From the NCBI GenBank assembly GCA_017854795.1, contig JAFMHB010000010.1, forward strand, positions 1 through 52,339: a stretch of 52,339 nucleotides of DNA. The letters are read 5' to 3'. This DNA comes from Candidatus Nanopelagicales bacterium. GTDB lineage: Bacteria; Actinomycetota; Actinomycetes; S36-B12. How positions within the stretch are numbered: the first letter of the stretch is position 1; every line of letters begins with the position of its first letter. The notes below the pieces were generated by a model. The model ran no database searches, was not told the DNA's origin, and saw only the letters and a list, made by a program, of their open reading frames with translations. This document shows, piece after piece, positions 7,830 through 16,466 of this stretch. A program made the translations under genes and the position numbers.

Positions 7830-8681
7830 TTAAGAGGTGATGTCTTTTCGATCAAAACGCAAGTAGGCAATCGTGATGAAAATAATGAAACTCACCACCG
7901 AGTAGGCAACGCCGCGGGACATCCCGGTCCAGTCAATTTCACGGTTGAGGGCGCCGATCCATGCGGCACCGTAATCGGTGGGAAGCCATTGTCGAAGATC
8001 CCCGAGGGCATCAATTGCGTCAAGAATATTGCTCACGATAACAATGACAACTGCACCGCCCACCGCTCCTAGTGGCACGTCTGTGAGAACACTCAAAAGG
8101 AATGCAATACCAGCGGCGAACAGCAGGGTGATAAAGATATACACCGAAATTATCGTCATTCGCCACAGCGCCTCAGAGTTACTGAAAACACCAGCCGTTG
8201 GGGTTGAGAGATTCCCGCTGCCAAAAGCGAAAAGTCCCACGAGGTAGGAGAACCCAACAAGGACCACAATTGATACGAATGACAAGAGCAACGCCACGGC
8301 CAACTTGATCGAGAGTAAGCGCCTACGCGGGACGGGCGCAATCAATAAGTAGCGCAGCGTTGACCAGGAAGCTTCACTAGCGACCGTGTCACCCATGAAC
8401 ATTGCAACCAAAATGAGAAGCAGGAAGCCTGATGCAAAAAACATCATGGTGAGGGCGAAGTTCCACCCGCCGGAGGTTGCCAAGCCCACCAGATCGAGGT
8501 CACCGTCACCGAATCCGCCGCCCCCTCCACCTGCACGATCGTCAGCGGAAGGACCAAACTTAACCGCTGTGACCACGATCAAGGGAAGTGCGATCACCAG
8601 AATAAGGGCTACCAGGGTGCGTTTGCGCTTGAGTTGACGGATCAATTCAACTCGGAATGGCAGAGCCTTTTTCGTTTTCAT
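7830..8681 (-). CDS. ABC transporter permease (ABC-2 type)
   Basis: 283 residues with a basic cytoplasmic N-terminus (LIRQLKRKRT) and six hydrophobic segments, the layout of ABC-2 export permeases. An extracytoplasmic Gly/Asp-rich stretch (DDRAGGGGGGFGDGDLDL) lies after the first segment. Its start overlaps the stop of the hydrolase-ATPase gene by 4 nt, so the two products form one transporter. The cargo is unknown. Membrane-bound ABC-2 pairs of this kind export drugs, lipids, polysaccharides or peptides, or act in stress resistance. Confidence 0.85.
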   Translation of the reverse strand: MKTKKALPFRVELIRQLKRKRTLVALILVIALPLIVVTAVKFGPSADDRAGGGGGGFGDGDLDLVGLATSGGWNFALTMMFFASGFLLLILVAMFMGDTVASEASWSTLRYLLIAPVPRRRLLSIKLAVALLLSFVSIVVLVGFSYLVGLFAFGSGNLSTPTAGVFSNSEALWRMTIISVYIFITLLFAAGIAFLLSVLTDVPLGAVGGAVVIVIVSNILDAIDALGDLRQWLPTDYGAAWIGALNREIDWTGMSRGVAYSVVSFIIFITIAYLRFDRKDITS

Positions 8682-11206
8682 GATTGACCCACCGTCAAGT
8701 CCTCGCCGATCATGTCAAGGAAAACGTCTTCCAGTCGGCCACCCGTTCGACCTGCAAGTAGATCAGCGACCTTGCCGGTTGCAATAAGTTGACCTCGATG
8801 CATGACCACGACGTGCGAACATGTTTGCTCAACCTCGCTGAGCATGTGACTGGAAACGATGACCGTGCGTCCAGTATCTGCATAACTCTTCATAACCTCG
8901 CGCATCGATTTAATTTGGGGTGGGTCAAGACCGTTCGTGGGCTCGTCGAGGACAAGTAGATCCGGCTTCCCCAACATGGCTTGCGCAATTCCTAGGCGTT
9001 GGCGCATGCCTTGGCTGTAGGCCTTCACCTTGCGGTCGATTGCGGTACCAAGATCCGCGATTTCGAGAACTTCATCAAAGTATGGTTCGCCGACCCGACC
9101 AGATGCTTTCCAGTAAAGGTGGAGGTTTTCGCGCCCACTTAAGTGCGGCAGGAATCCGGCACCTTCAACGAGTGCACCGACGCGAGAGAGAACGGGGGAA
9201 CCAAAAAATACTGGGTGTCCGAACAGGGTGATTTCTCCTTGGGTGGGAGCAATCAAGCCCATCATCATTCGCATGGTCGTGGTTTTGCCGGCACCATTTG
9301 GACCAAGTAGACCCAAGACAACACCGCGTGGAACTTCGAAGCTGACTCCCTTAACGGCTTGGTAGCCGCCCTTGTACGTCTTGTACAGATCTTCAATCAC
9401 CACGGGTGATTCATTAAGTGAGTCAGAAGATTCAGTTACATGTAGTGGCTTTGGTTCCCGCGGTCGCAGTACAAACAGAATCACACCGGCGATGGCAAGC
9501 GCTGGAATGATTAACAGGAGCCACGCGAAAGTTGGATCCTCGCCGCCCACGGGGGTCAAACCCGTAACGAGTGGAACGCTGATTGCGCTCTGGGCCATGG
9601 CAACGGTGTAGAGACGTTCATCAAGGGGCATCCGGTAGGCGAGGTCGGTTGTGCTTACAACAAGCCGGAGAGAGTCACCCGCGTTTGCGGTTAATGCGAT
9701 TGCTGGAAGGTCTACCGTCACGACCTCGGGGGTCGATCCCAATGAATCGATTCTGACCGGTGCGACAAGCCCTTGGGGCAGATTTGCACGGCCATTGGCA
9801 CCAACGACTTGCAGGCTTAAGAAGAAGATGGCGTCGGTGACCGCTACTTCTGAGGAAAGTGCGATTTCAACCTGGCTTGAGCCAATTATTTCGGTGGCAG
9901 TATCGAGTGGTTGCGACTGGAAAAATGCACTTTGGCCGGGAAAGGAACTAGTGACAAAGGAGCCAAGATTTCCGGCGAGTGAGCCACCAAATCCGGGGAT
10001 TGAACTAATTGCGGCAGGGCTCGCGCCGGCGGGTGACAAAATTTGTTGCGGTGGACCCAGCACAGGGATCGACTGTTGTTCACTGCCAAAAAGTCCGGGG
10101 TAATTAGCACCGGCAACAACAGTGGGCTGCGGTTGATTGTTCTGGATTGATATCTCACCGGAGGTAAGTGTCACTTCGAAGGGTTCGGTGACACTTGGAC
10201 TCTCTGGGGCCTCCTGCAAGTATTCCTTGAACCAATTAGTTATCGATGTCTCTAGCCGCTCGTCTTCATTAGTGCCACCGTCGTGGCCCATCCCGTGCCA
10301 CAGCACCGACACCGGTGTTTGAGGAGATGCTTCCATTATCTGTTCGGCATTGGCATTTGTTTGCGCTAAGGGGAATAGCGAGTCAGCCTGCCCACCACTA
10401 ATGAGGGAGGGAGCCGTGATTCGATCGGTGACACTGATGGGTGACGATTCGCGCATCAGCATGCTAATTGCTGGTGTCACCTGAGCCGTGGTCGCCGATT
10501 CCGTGTATGCGGCGCACCATTCTGGGCTAAATCTTCCGCAGCGTGTCACTTTCCCGTCCGTGGTGCGTAAGCCCACACTGAAAAAGAAACCGGTCCACAA
10601 GTTTTTATAAACACCGAGTTGCGATGATCCTTCAACACTTTGACCAAAGAGGGAGGATTCCAAATCGTTCCATGTAATGTCAGAGGCGAGTGCATCTACC
10701 CGATCGTCGTAGCCGGCAATGAGCAAAGCGAGTGCACCACCATAGGACCCACCGGCAAACCCAACGCGGGGATCACCGTCACTGTCTTGGGTGACTTCGG
10801 TTCGTTGGGCCAAAAAGTCGATCAGCCGTGAAGCGTCGGCGACTTCAAAGTCAGGCGAATTCATTGAGATCAGTCCGGTCGAGTCCCCGAATCCGCGAGC
10901 AGAATAGGTCAGGACAACAAACCCCGCCTCGGTTAATTGTGAGGCTTGATCTGCGCTCCCGGACTTGTCCCCACCGAAACCGTGGGCCAAAACAACGGCT
11001 GGCGCGGGTACTTTCTCGGGCAGGTACAGATCCGCGTCGAGCTCAACAGGAGTCTGGTCTGTAGCCGAAGTGGGTCCGCCTGAAATTCGGAGGGCTTCCG
11101 GTTCATTTGCGGCGTGGGCGGCTGGGCTAATAACCAATCCGCCAAGGAGCGATCCACCGAGAACAAGCGCTGACCCGAGTGCCAACGAGCGCCGAGGAAA
11201 TCTCAC
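8678..11206 (-). CDS. fusion of secreted alpha/beta hydrolase with ABC transporter ATPase
   Basis: 842 residues in one uninterrupted frame (GTG start). Order: signal peptide 1-33 ending SPAAHAA; an alpha/beta hydrolase of the X-Pro dipeptidyl-peptidase/CocE type, with nucleophile GGSYGG near 153, Asp in GGQADS near 272 and His in HGMGHDGG near 305; a beta-rich domain to about 560; one membrane helix near 563-585 followed by basic residues; then a full ABC ATPase with Walker A GPNGAGKT near 635, signature YSQGMRQRLG near 730 and Walker B LLVLDEP near 753. Topology predicts the hydrolase outside and the ATPase inside. The permease gene overlaps the 3' end. The enzyme may trim or accept the exported substrate. 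A natural fusion fits better than an assembly error, because the membrane helix links the parts sensibly. Confidence 0.88.
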   Translation of the reverse strand: MRFPRRSLALGSALVLGGSLLGGLVISPAAHAANEPEALRISGGPTSATDQTPVELDADLYLPEKVPAPAVVLAHGFGGDKSGSADQASQLTEAGFVVLTYSARGFGDSTGLISMNSPDFEVADASRLIDFLAQRTEVTQDSDGDPRVGFAGGSYGGALALLIAGYDDRVDALASDITWNDLESSLFGQSVEGSSQLGVYKNLWTGFFFSVGLRTTDGKVTRCGRFSPEWCAAYTESATTAQVTPAISMLMRESSPISVTDRITAPSLISGGQADSLFPLAQTNANAEQIMEASPQTPVSVLWHGMGHDGGTNEDERLETSITNWFKEYLQEAPESPSVTEPFEVTLTSGEISIQNNQPQPTVVAGANYPGLFGSEQQSIPVLGPPQQILSPAGASPAAISSIPGFGGSLAGNLGSFVTSSFPGQSAFFQSQPLDTATEIIGSSQVEIALSSEVAVTDAIFFLSLQVVGANGRANLPQGLVAPVRIDSLGSTPEVVTVDLPAIALTANAGDSLRLVVSTTDLAYRMPLDERLYTVAMAQSAISVPLVTGLTPVGGEDPTFAWLLLIIPALAIAGVILFVLRPREPKPLHVTESSDSLNESPVVIEDLYKTYKGGYQAVKGVSFEVPRGVVLGLLGPNGAGKTTTMRMMMGLIAPTQGEITLFGHPVFFGSPVLSRVGALVEGAGFLPHLSGRENLHLYWKASGRVGEPYFDEVLEIADLGTAIDRKVKAYSQGMRQRLGIAQAMLGKPDLLVLDEPTNGLDPPQIKSMREVMKSYADTGRTVIVSSHMLSEVEQTCSHVVVMHRGQLIATGKVADLLAGRTGGRLEDVFLDMIGEDLTVGQS

Positions 11207-11322
11207 TAGGTCACTCTAAGTCGGATCAATGGTGGTTGCTCGTCCTGCACGGCCTTTGACTGGGGCATGGGGAATAGTCACCATGGAAAAGTCGTATTCG
11301 AACCGTAACGGGGGCGGTATCG

Positions 11323-13068
11323 GTGACCTGCGAAGATGGAAAGGTGAAATTAGCAGATTCAATCCTTAGTCCGAGCCAGCGCGAACGGGCTCTGGCTTCA
11401 CTAGCAGGGCAGGACTTTGATGTATTGGTTATTGGCGGTGGTGTCACCGGAGCAGGAACAGCCCTTGACGCAGCCTCTCGAGGGTTGAGTGTTGCGCTCA
11501 TTGAAATGCGTGACTGGGCAGCTGGAACATCGAGTCGTTCGGGAAAACTTTTCCACGGTGGACTGCGCTACTTGGAGCAGTTCAATTTTGGTTTGGTCCG
11601 CGAGGCATTAAAGGAACGCAGCCTCATGCTAGAAAAATTATGTCCCCATTTAGTTCGACCAATTGAATTCATTTACCCGATTGAGCATCGTGTTTGGGAG
11701 CGCGCATATATGAGCGCCGGTCTTTTTCTTTATGACACCATCGGTGGAGCAGGAGCAGTTCCACGCCACAGGCAATTGAGTCGTAAGCAGGTACTGGCAC
11801 GCGCACCCGGTTTGTCGCGGAAAGGTTTGGTGGGAGGTATCTCGTTTTTTGATGCTCAGGTGGACGATTCTCGCCACACATTGGAACTTGTTCGAACAGC
11901 AGCCGCATACGGCGCGGTCGCAGCGGCAGCATTAAAAGTTACTGGCATCTCACATGACCAAACGGGTGCAGTCACCGGTGCCGTTGTTAAGGATCTTGAA
12001 ATTGGAAGTGAATTCCACATTAAAGCTAAGACAGTTATTAACGCAACAGGTGTGTGGACCGACACCCTTCAAAAAATGGCAGGAGGTGAATCTGACTTCT
12101 CGGTGCAGGCCTCAAAGGGCGTTCATATTTTAGTTCCACGTGACCGGATCAACTCTGAGGTTTCTGTGTTTGTAAGAGCCGAGGACAGTGTTTTGTTTAT
12201 CCGTACGTGGGGTGCGCACTGGCTCATTGGAACAACGGATACCCCTTGGGATCTAGGACTTGATCACCCCGCTGCCAGTGCAACCGATATTGAATACCTT
12301 TTGCGAAACGTCAACCGAGTTCTTAATGTGGAACTGACCGCTGACGACATTGATGGTGTCTATGCAGGACTTCGTCCACTTATTAAAGGCAAAGAAGGTG
12401 CAACCAGTGACCTGAGTCGGGAGCACGCCGTTGAAACAACTGTTCCTGGTTTCACGACAATTGCCGGTGGTAAGTACACCACTTATCGGGTCATGGCCGA
12501 AGACGCTGTCAATGCAGCAGTTGTGGATCTTGAAGTTCGTGGACTTCTGCAGGACATTCCCAATTCCGAAACCGAAGACATTTTGTTGATTGGTGCCACG
12601 AACTTGAATGATGCGGAAACTCGACTGAGAGCGTCGGGGAAAAACTTTGGCCTGAGTACCAAAGGAGTAGAGCACCTCCTCGGCCGCTACGGATCAATGG
12701 TGGGTGACATCACATCGATTTTGAAATACCGTCCCGAACTGGCTCAGCCAATAGCGGGAGGGGGCGGATACCTGCGGGTTGAGGCCTTATACGCGGTAAC
12801 CCATGAGGGGGCTCTCCATATTGACGATATTTTGACCCGTCGAACCCATCTCTCAATTGAAACCCCTGACCAAGGCTTGGAAGCCGCGGTAGAAGTAGCC
12901 CAAATCATGGGTGCCGAGCTTGGATGGAGCCAGGAGCGCTCTGCGGAAGAACTCATGCATTACCAGGGCCGAGTTGCGGCTGAACTCCAAGCTCATTTAG
13001 CCGTGAATGATTCCGGTGCAATGGCAGCCCGCAATCACGTGCAGGATATTCGCCTTACTAAAGTTTGA
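11323..13068 (+). CDS. glpD: glycerol-3-phosphate dehydrogenase, FAD-dependent
   Basis: 581 residues, the usual actinobacterial GlpD length. It oxidises glycerol 3-phosphate to dihydroxyacetone phosphate at the membrane face and passes electrons to the quinone pool. FAD-binding DVLVIGGGVTGAG is near residue 35, the substrate-loop motif RSGKLFHGGLRYLEQ follows, and TTDTPWD and IAGGKYTTYR occur later as in the family. A C-terminal helical domain is present. The start could be GTG 11323 or GTG 11344; a purine-rich GGGGGCGG before 11323 favours the first. No glpK or glpF is nearby. A small acidic protein gene follows after 20 bp. Confidence 0.93.
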   Translation: MTCEDGKVKLADSILSPSQRERALASLAGQDFDVLVIGGGVTGAGTALDAASRGLSVALIEMRDWAAGTSSRSGKLFHGGLRYLEQFNFGLVREALKERSLMLEKLCPHLVRPIEFIYPIEHRVWERAYMSAGLFLYDTIGGAGAVPRHRQLSRKQVLARAPGLSRKGLVGGISFFDAQVDDSRHTLELVRTAAAYGAVAAAALKVTGISHDQTGAVTGAVVKDLEIGSEFHIKAKTVINATGVWTDTLQKMAGGESDFSVQASKGVHILVPRDRINSEVSVFVRAEDSVLFIRTWGAHWLIGTTDTPWDLGLDHPAASATDIEYLLRNVNRVLNVELTADDIDGVYAGLRPLIKGKEGATSDLSREHAVETTVPGFTTIAGGKYTTYRVMAEDAVNAAVVDLEVRGLLQDIPNSETEDILLIGATNLNDAETRLRASGKNFGLSTKGVEHLLGRYGSMVGDITSILKYRPELAQPIAGGGGYLRVEALYAVTHEGALHIDDILTRRTHLSIETPDQGLEAAVEVAQIMGAELGWSQERSAEELMHYQGRVAAELQAHLAVNDSGAMAARNHVQDIRLTKV

Positions 13069-13088
13069 CTCTCAAGTAATCGAATGCA

Positions 13089-13376
13089 ATGAAAGCGGGA
13101 ATCGTGGGAAGCGAAATTGTAGATTCAAATGAAATTGAAGTCGGTGACGACTTGTCAGTCAACATTGTGCTCGACGAAAGTGGTCAAGTTGTTGGCGCAG
13201 TTGCAGACGAACTCATCGTGGCTACCGGCCCCAATGGTTCAATAGTCGACGAAATAATCGATGTACTCGATGCAGACGGCGACTTGGTCATGGAAGACGA
13301 AATCATCACGGTTTACGATGCGGATGGAAATGCAATCGCTCGTGATGAAGAAATTCGGATTCCCCTCGAAGGATAA
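13089..13376 (+). CDS. small acidic protein built of short repeats, function unknown
   Basis: 95 residues, extremely acidic (Asp and Glu throughout, only one Lys and two Arg). After residue 19 the chain consists of 14-20-residue units that each start with DD or DE, run through a short beta-like stretch and turn at a Gly: units begin at D20, D40, D54, D70 and D86. The best pair is DEIIDVLDADGD and DEIITVYDADGN. The DADG turns suggest cation binding but do not fit a canonical EF-hand loop. No signal peptide or membrane segment. It lies 20 bp after glpD and is probably on the same message. I do not recognise the family. Confidence 0.7.
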   Translation: MKAGIVGSEIVDSNEIEVGDDLSVNIVLDESGQVVGAVADELIVATGPNGSIVDEIIDVLDADGDLVMEDEIITVYDADGNAIARDEEIRIPLEG

Positions 13377-13383
13377 AAGCTTG

Positions 13384-13420
13384 GTAACCCCCTTGTTATA
13401 GTTCATGGCGAGGGGGTTAC
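13384..13420 (+). promoter_or_regulatory. hairpin that encloses the nuclease ribosome-binding site
   Basis: A perfect 10-bp inverted repeat (GTAACCCCCT, 13384-13393, with AGGGGGTTAC, 13411-13420) encloses a 17-nt loop and ends on the base before the ATG at 13421. The 3' arm contains the only purine-rich Shine-Dalgarno candidate (GAGGGGG) for the nuclease gene, so in the folded RNA that site is paired. There is no U tract, so a plain terminator is less likely. Translational control is inferred. Confidence 0.6.
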
Positions 13421-14269
13421 ATGTTCACGCGCCGTACCAGCAAGTCATATCTTGGCCGTATTCTGGTCGCAGCACTTGTCGCTGCTGTTTCAATTGGATT
13501 ATCGCCAGTCGCAACGGCTGCCTCCAAAGTTGATCCGCTTCGCCTTCTGAATTCTCTGCCTGTGTCCAATGAAGTCACGTCCGGCTACAACCGTGATCTA
13601 TTTAAACATTGGTCTGATCTTGATTCCGATGGATGCGATACCCGTGAAGAGGTGTTAATCAATGAACGAATCTCGGGAAGTATCGTCGGTTGCAAGGTTG
13701 TTAATGGTAAGTGGGTATCACAGTACGACGGGGTAACTACAACGAATCCAAGCACCTTTGACATTGATCATTTTGTTCCGCTAAAAGAGGCGTGGGACTC
13801 GGGTGCTTGGCGCTGGGATAGTTCAACGAGGGAGCGCTTTGCAAATGATCAGGGTTATGCCTTGTCTTTGATCGCGGTAAGCGCTAGTTCTAATCGTTCA
13901 AAAAGTGATCGTGATCCAAGTGACTGGTTACCGAGTGAAAATCGGTGTTTGTACGCAAAGAGTTGGATTGGTGTCAAGTTTCGATGGAGATTGTCGGTGG
14001 ACAGCCGCGAGAAAAGTAAGTTGCGCCAACTATTGTCTAAATGTAAGGGAACTATGAAAGTACCACCGAGAGCGAAAACTACTGTTGCCACTAACCTAAA
14101 GCCCTCGAAGCCGACCAGCAGTTCGAATTCATCAAATTCTGCGACCGACCCACGTTTTGGGACGTGTGGGGAAGCAATCGCATCTGGCTACGGACCATAT
14201 GTAAAAGGCAGCGATAGTGAATACTCCTGGTACATCGATCGGGATGGAGACGGAGTCGTCTGCGAGTAG
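13421..14269 (+). CDS. secreted HNH-type nuclease with C-terminal excalibur domain
   Basis: 282 residues. A Sec signal peptide of about 33 residues (basic MFTRRTSKSYLGR, hydrophobic core, ATA-A) precedes a DUF1524/GmrSD-like HNH fold: IDHFVPLKEAW with the catalytic His near residue 114, then SNRSKSDRDPSDWLP near 157 and CLYAKSWIGVKFRW. A Ser/Thr-rich linker leads to a calcium-binding excalibur domain (about 245-282) ending in DRDGDGVVCE. It probably degrades extracellular DNA for nutrients or phosphate. The message start is tucked behind a hairpin (13384-13420). It converges on moeA with a 3-bp gap. Confidence 0.88.
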   Translation: MFTRRTSKSYLGRILVAALVAAVSIGLSPVATAASKVDPLRLLNSLPVSNEVTSGYNRDLFKHWSDLDSDGCDTREEVLINERISGSIVGCKVVNGKWVSQYDGVTTTNPSTFDIDHFVPLKEAWDSGAWRWDSSTRERFANDQGYALSLIAVSASSNRSKSDRDPSDWLPSENRCLYAKSWIGVKFRWRLSVDSREKSKLRQLLSKCKGTMKVPPRAKTTVATNLKPSKPTSSSNSSNSATDPRFGTCGEAIASGYGPYVKGSDSEYSWYIDRDGDGVVCE

Positions 14270-14272
14270 TTT

Positions 14273-15433
14273 CTAGGTGGGAAGTGGCAAGAAACTGACG
14301 GTGCCACCTCGGTCTACTTCATGAGTCATAACTGCAAACCCGGTTGAGGTGCTTAACCCACGCAACATGGCCGAGCCGCTGAATTCGGCTGCTGTGAACC
14401 CTGTCTCAGTGACCCAACCTGGTGCAAGTCTCGTCCCTGACTTACTACCGTGGAGTGATTTTGCTGCTGTCATGGGAATTAAAGGTTGCAGTTGCTGGCC
14501 CAGTATTTTGTTGAGCATTGGTTGAACAAGTGTCGACAGTGCCACCATTGCGGCAAGTGGGTTTCCGGGGAGTCCCACGACTGGGATTTGTTTTCCCTGA
14601 TAGTTCCGCACCACAGCAAGCTTCATGGGGTGTCCGGGTCGCACGGCAACGCCGTCAAGCAAAACCTCACCGCCCGCATTAGATATGGCGGTGATGAAGT
14701 GGTCTTTAGCGCTCGCAGCAGTTCCGCCCGTTGTCAGCAGCATGTCAGCCTGTGAACTAACTAGGGCTTTGGAAATTTCGTCGGCTTGATCTCTTCGGTA
14801 GAGCACCGGCAGAACGTGCGCTCCCATTCGGTTAAGCCACATGGGAACTTGTATCCCAAGTGAGTCGCGCACACGTTTTGGGGTGGGCAACCCGCTGGTA
14901 AGAAGTTCGTCTCCGGTAACAATTATTTGGACAATGGGTTGCTTAAAAACTTTAACCCGATCATGTCCAGTTGCGGCCATTAATCCGATGAGCGCCGGAT
15001 TGAGATTAACTCCGGGAGCAGACAGGGCTTGGCCGATTGAGCATTCCTCGCCCGCATAGCGAATATCTCCAGTGTTGGCACTAACGGAAGTAAGTTGGTC
15101 ACCTGCAAGTGTTCCATTCTCAGTTCGGACAATTGCTTGCGAACCGGTAGGGAGTGTTGAACCCGTTGTGAGAACGCTGGCTTGATTTTTTCCAAGTTGT
15201 TGTGCGTCGGTCAGTGTCCAGGGACCATCGCCGTTAACCGCCCAACCGTCCATTGAACTTGAATCGGCAAATGGAAGGTTCGTTAACGCAATGACATTTT
15301 CCGCACATACTTTTTTATCGCCTGAGGCAAGTGACACGAATTCAGTTTCGCCCACATGAACAAATGAATGGGCGAACTCTCGAGCCTGTTGCCAGGAAAC
15401 GTCGGTGGGATCGGGGGTGTGAACTTTGGACAT
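14273..15433 (-). CDS. moeA: molybdopterin molybdenumtransferase MoeA
   Basis: 386 residues. MoeA inserts molybdate into adenylylated molybdopterin in the last step of molybdenum-cofactor synthesis. Marks: PFADSSSMDGWAV near the N-terminus (MoeA domain I/II), then the MPT-binding domain with TGDELL, LLTTGGTAAS and GLPGNPLAAM, and a C-terminal beta-barrel domain. Slightly shorter than typical (about 400), with no motif missing. It is last in the minus-strand unit mobA - DUF6457 - moeA, with a 3-bp gap to the DUF6457 gene. No other cofactor genes (moaA-E) are in the window. Confidence 0.92.
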   Translation of the reverse strand: MSKVHTPDPTDVSWQQAREFAHSFVHVGETEFVSLASGDKKVCAENVIALTNLPFADSSSMDGWAVNGDGPWTLTDAQQLGKNQASVLTTGSTLPTGSQAIVRTENGTLAGDQLTSVSANTGDIRYAGEECSIGQALSAPGVNLNPALIGLMAATGHDRVKVFKQPIVQIIVTGDELLTSGLPTPKRVRDSLGIQVPMWLNRMGAHVLPVLYRRDQADEISKALVSSQADMLLTTGGTAASAKDHFITAISNAGGEVLLDGVAVRPGHPMKLAVVRNYQGKQIPVVGLPGNPLAAMVALSTLVQPMLNKILGQQLQPLIPMTAAKSLHGSKSGTRLAPGWVTETGFTAAEFSGSAMLRGLSTSTGFAVMTHEVDRGGTVSFLPLPT

Positions 15434-15436
15434 GGT

Positions 15437-15682
15437 CTAGTTGTTTTTCTCCGACCACGCTTGTGCCAGCGCTTCAATCGTTTCGGAGATTTCTTGGAGG
15501 TCGCCACCACGGGCGACGGCCATCCCCATGAGGTAGGTGGTTACGGGAGCGGCTGGACGTTCAACTTCGTGTGCCGCGTACCGGGCACCATCTAGGATCG
15601 CCTTCAATTCGGATTCACCGATATCCAAAGTGACCTCACCGAGGTCTAGCACCCTGATTACTTCCCGCAACCATTCATTCAT
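15437..15682 (-). CDS. DUF6457 family small protein
   Basis: 81 residues, soluble and helical: MNEWLREVIRVLDL at the start and PVTTYLMGMAVARGGD in the centre. This matches the DUF6457 type that sits beside mobA and moeA in many actinobacteria; its role is not established. The start overlaps the mobA stop by 4 nt and the stop lies just before moeA, so it is translated as part of the cofactor operon. A helper in molybdenum-cofactor handling is the simplest guess. Confidence 0.75.
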   Translation of the reverse strand: MNEWLREVIRVLDLGEVTLDIGESELKAILDGARYAAHEVERPAAPVTTYLMGMAVARGGDLQEISETIEALAQAWSEKNN

Positions 15683-16272
15683 GGTCTGACTCTAGGCTGC
15701 GAGGCAAGTAATTCACGTGCGATCACCAAATCCTCAGGAGTATCAAGATCCATAAAGTCATGGACAACTTCCGGACTCAATTCGTGGTACTCAATTGGTA
15801 GCAGGTGACACACGAGTTCGCGCATACTTTTGTCCTCAGGTGATCCCAGCTGCTGAAGGGCGTATCGAAGGGGGTCAGTGCGGTATAGACCCGCTAAGTA
15901 CTGAGCTTTGCCACTTGGATCTCGCGGGATCAATGCGTGTGATTCTGGGCCAAGTTCGAATCGCAGAAGCTGTGGGAGTGCGAATGGGGTATCCACGGCA
16001 AGTATGAGAGCGATAGGAGTGCTGACGTGTTCCAATCCAGAGGCAATGGCAGCAACGGGGCCTGCACCGGGGGGATCCTCGCGCGTAAAGGTGACCTGTG
16101 GCCAAGTGTCGACAGGTTCACCCACCACGACCACCGGGAAAGTACGAGGGATTCGCTGTAAATGGAAGGTGAGCAACGTGTCGTCCCCGAATTCCAGGGT
16201 GGCTTTATCCCTGCCCATTCGACGGCTGGACCCACCAGTGAGCAAAATCACACTCAGTAAACACGTATCCAC
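15679..16272 (-). CDS. mobA: molybdenum cofactor guanylyltransferase MobA-like
   Basis: About 197 residues from GTG 16272. The open frame continues to an ATG at 16359, but those 29 residues do not look like the family, whose fold starts at the ILLTGGSSRRMGRDK nucleotide-binding loop. GTG 16278 is an equal alternative; no clear ribosome-binding site distinguishes them. MobA attaches GMP to molybdopterin. Other marks are PPGAGPVAAIASGLE and ILAVDTPFALPQLL with the metal-binding Asp. The C-terminal MDLDTPEDL is typical. First gene of the mobA - DUF6457 - moeA unit. A related NTP-transferase of other specificity cannot be excluded. Confidence 0.8.
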   Translation of the reverse strand: MDTCLLSVILLTGGSSRRMGRDKATLEFGDDTLLTFHLQRIPRTFPVVVVGEPVDTWPQVTFTREDPPGAGPVAAIASGLEHVSTPIALILAVDTPFALPQLLRFELGPESHALIPRDPSGKAQYLAGLYRTDPLRYALQQLGSPEDKSMRELVCHLLPIEYHELSPEVVHDFMDLDTPEDLVIARELLASQPRVRP

Positions 16273-16383
16273 AGTCACAAGACTAGTCGGGCAACTGTCA
16301 ACAATCTCCGCCAAACGTGTGGCGGGCGCCCAAATTCTCGGGCAGACTACTGCTATCACTTGAGTTATTCGAGATGATTGAAG

Positions 16384-16412
16384 ACCCGCGGAACACCCCC
16401 CGTCCCGCGGGT
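16384..16412. terminator. GC-rich hairpin terminator between two minus-strand genes
   Basis: ACCCGCGG (16384-16391) pairs with CCGCGGGT (16405-16412) across a 13-nt C-rich loop. On the plus strand it is followed by TTTTCTT, on the minus strand by a weaker TCTTC. It lies between the stop of the 505-residue protein gene (16467) and mobA, so it most likely ends the former's message on the minus strand. A 21-codon plus-strand frame (ATG at 16374) crosses it; I saw no support for it being a gene. The rest of 16273-16466 holds nothing recognisable. Confidence 0.5.
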
Positions 16413-16466
16413 TTTCTTATGCCACAAACGCGAACGTAACTCACTCTTGCAAAGCGTAAAGTTGGA

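Noticed and set aside
11226-11501. Minus-strand 91-residue frame at the glpD start
   Set aside because: Overlaps the conserved FAD-binding region of glpD in antisense and shows no family features.
15679-16359. Longer MobA start at 16359
   Set aside because: The extra 29 residues do not resemble the family, whose fold begins at the ILLTGG loop; shorter GTG starts fit better.
16374-16439. 21-codon plus-strand frame crossing the terminator hairpin, possibly a leader peptide
   Set aside because: No gene follows on the plus strand, so there is nothing to attenuate; no ribosome-binding site.
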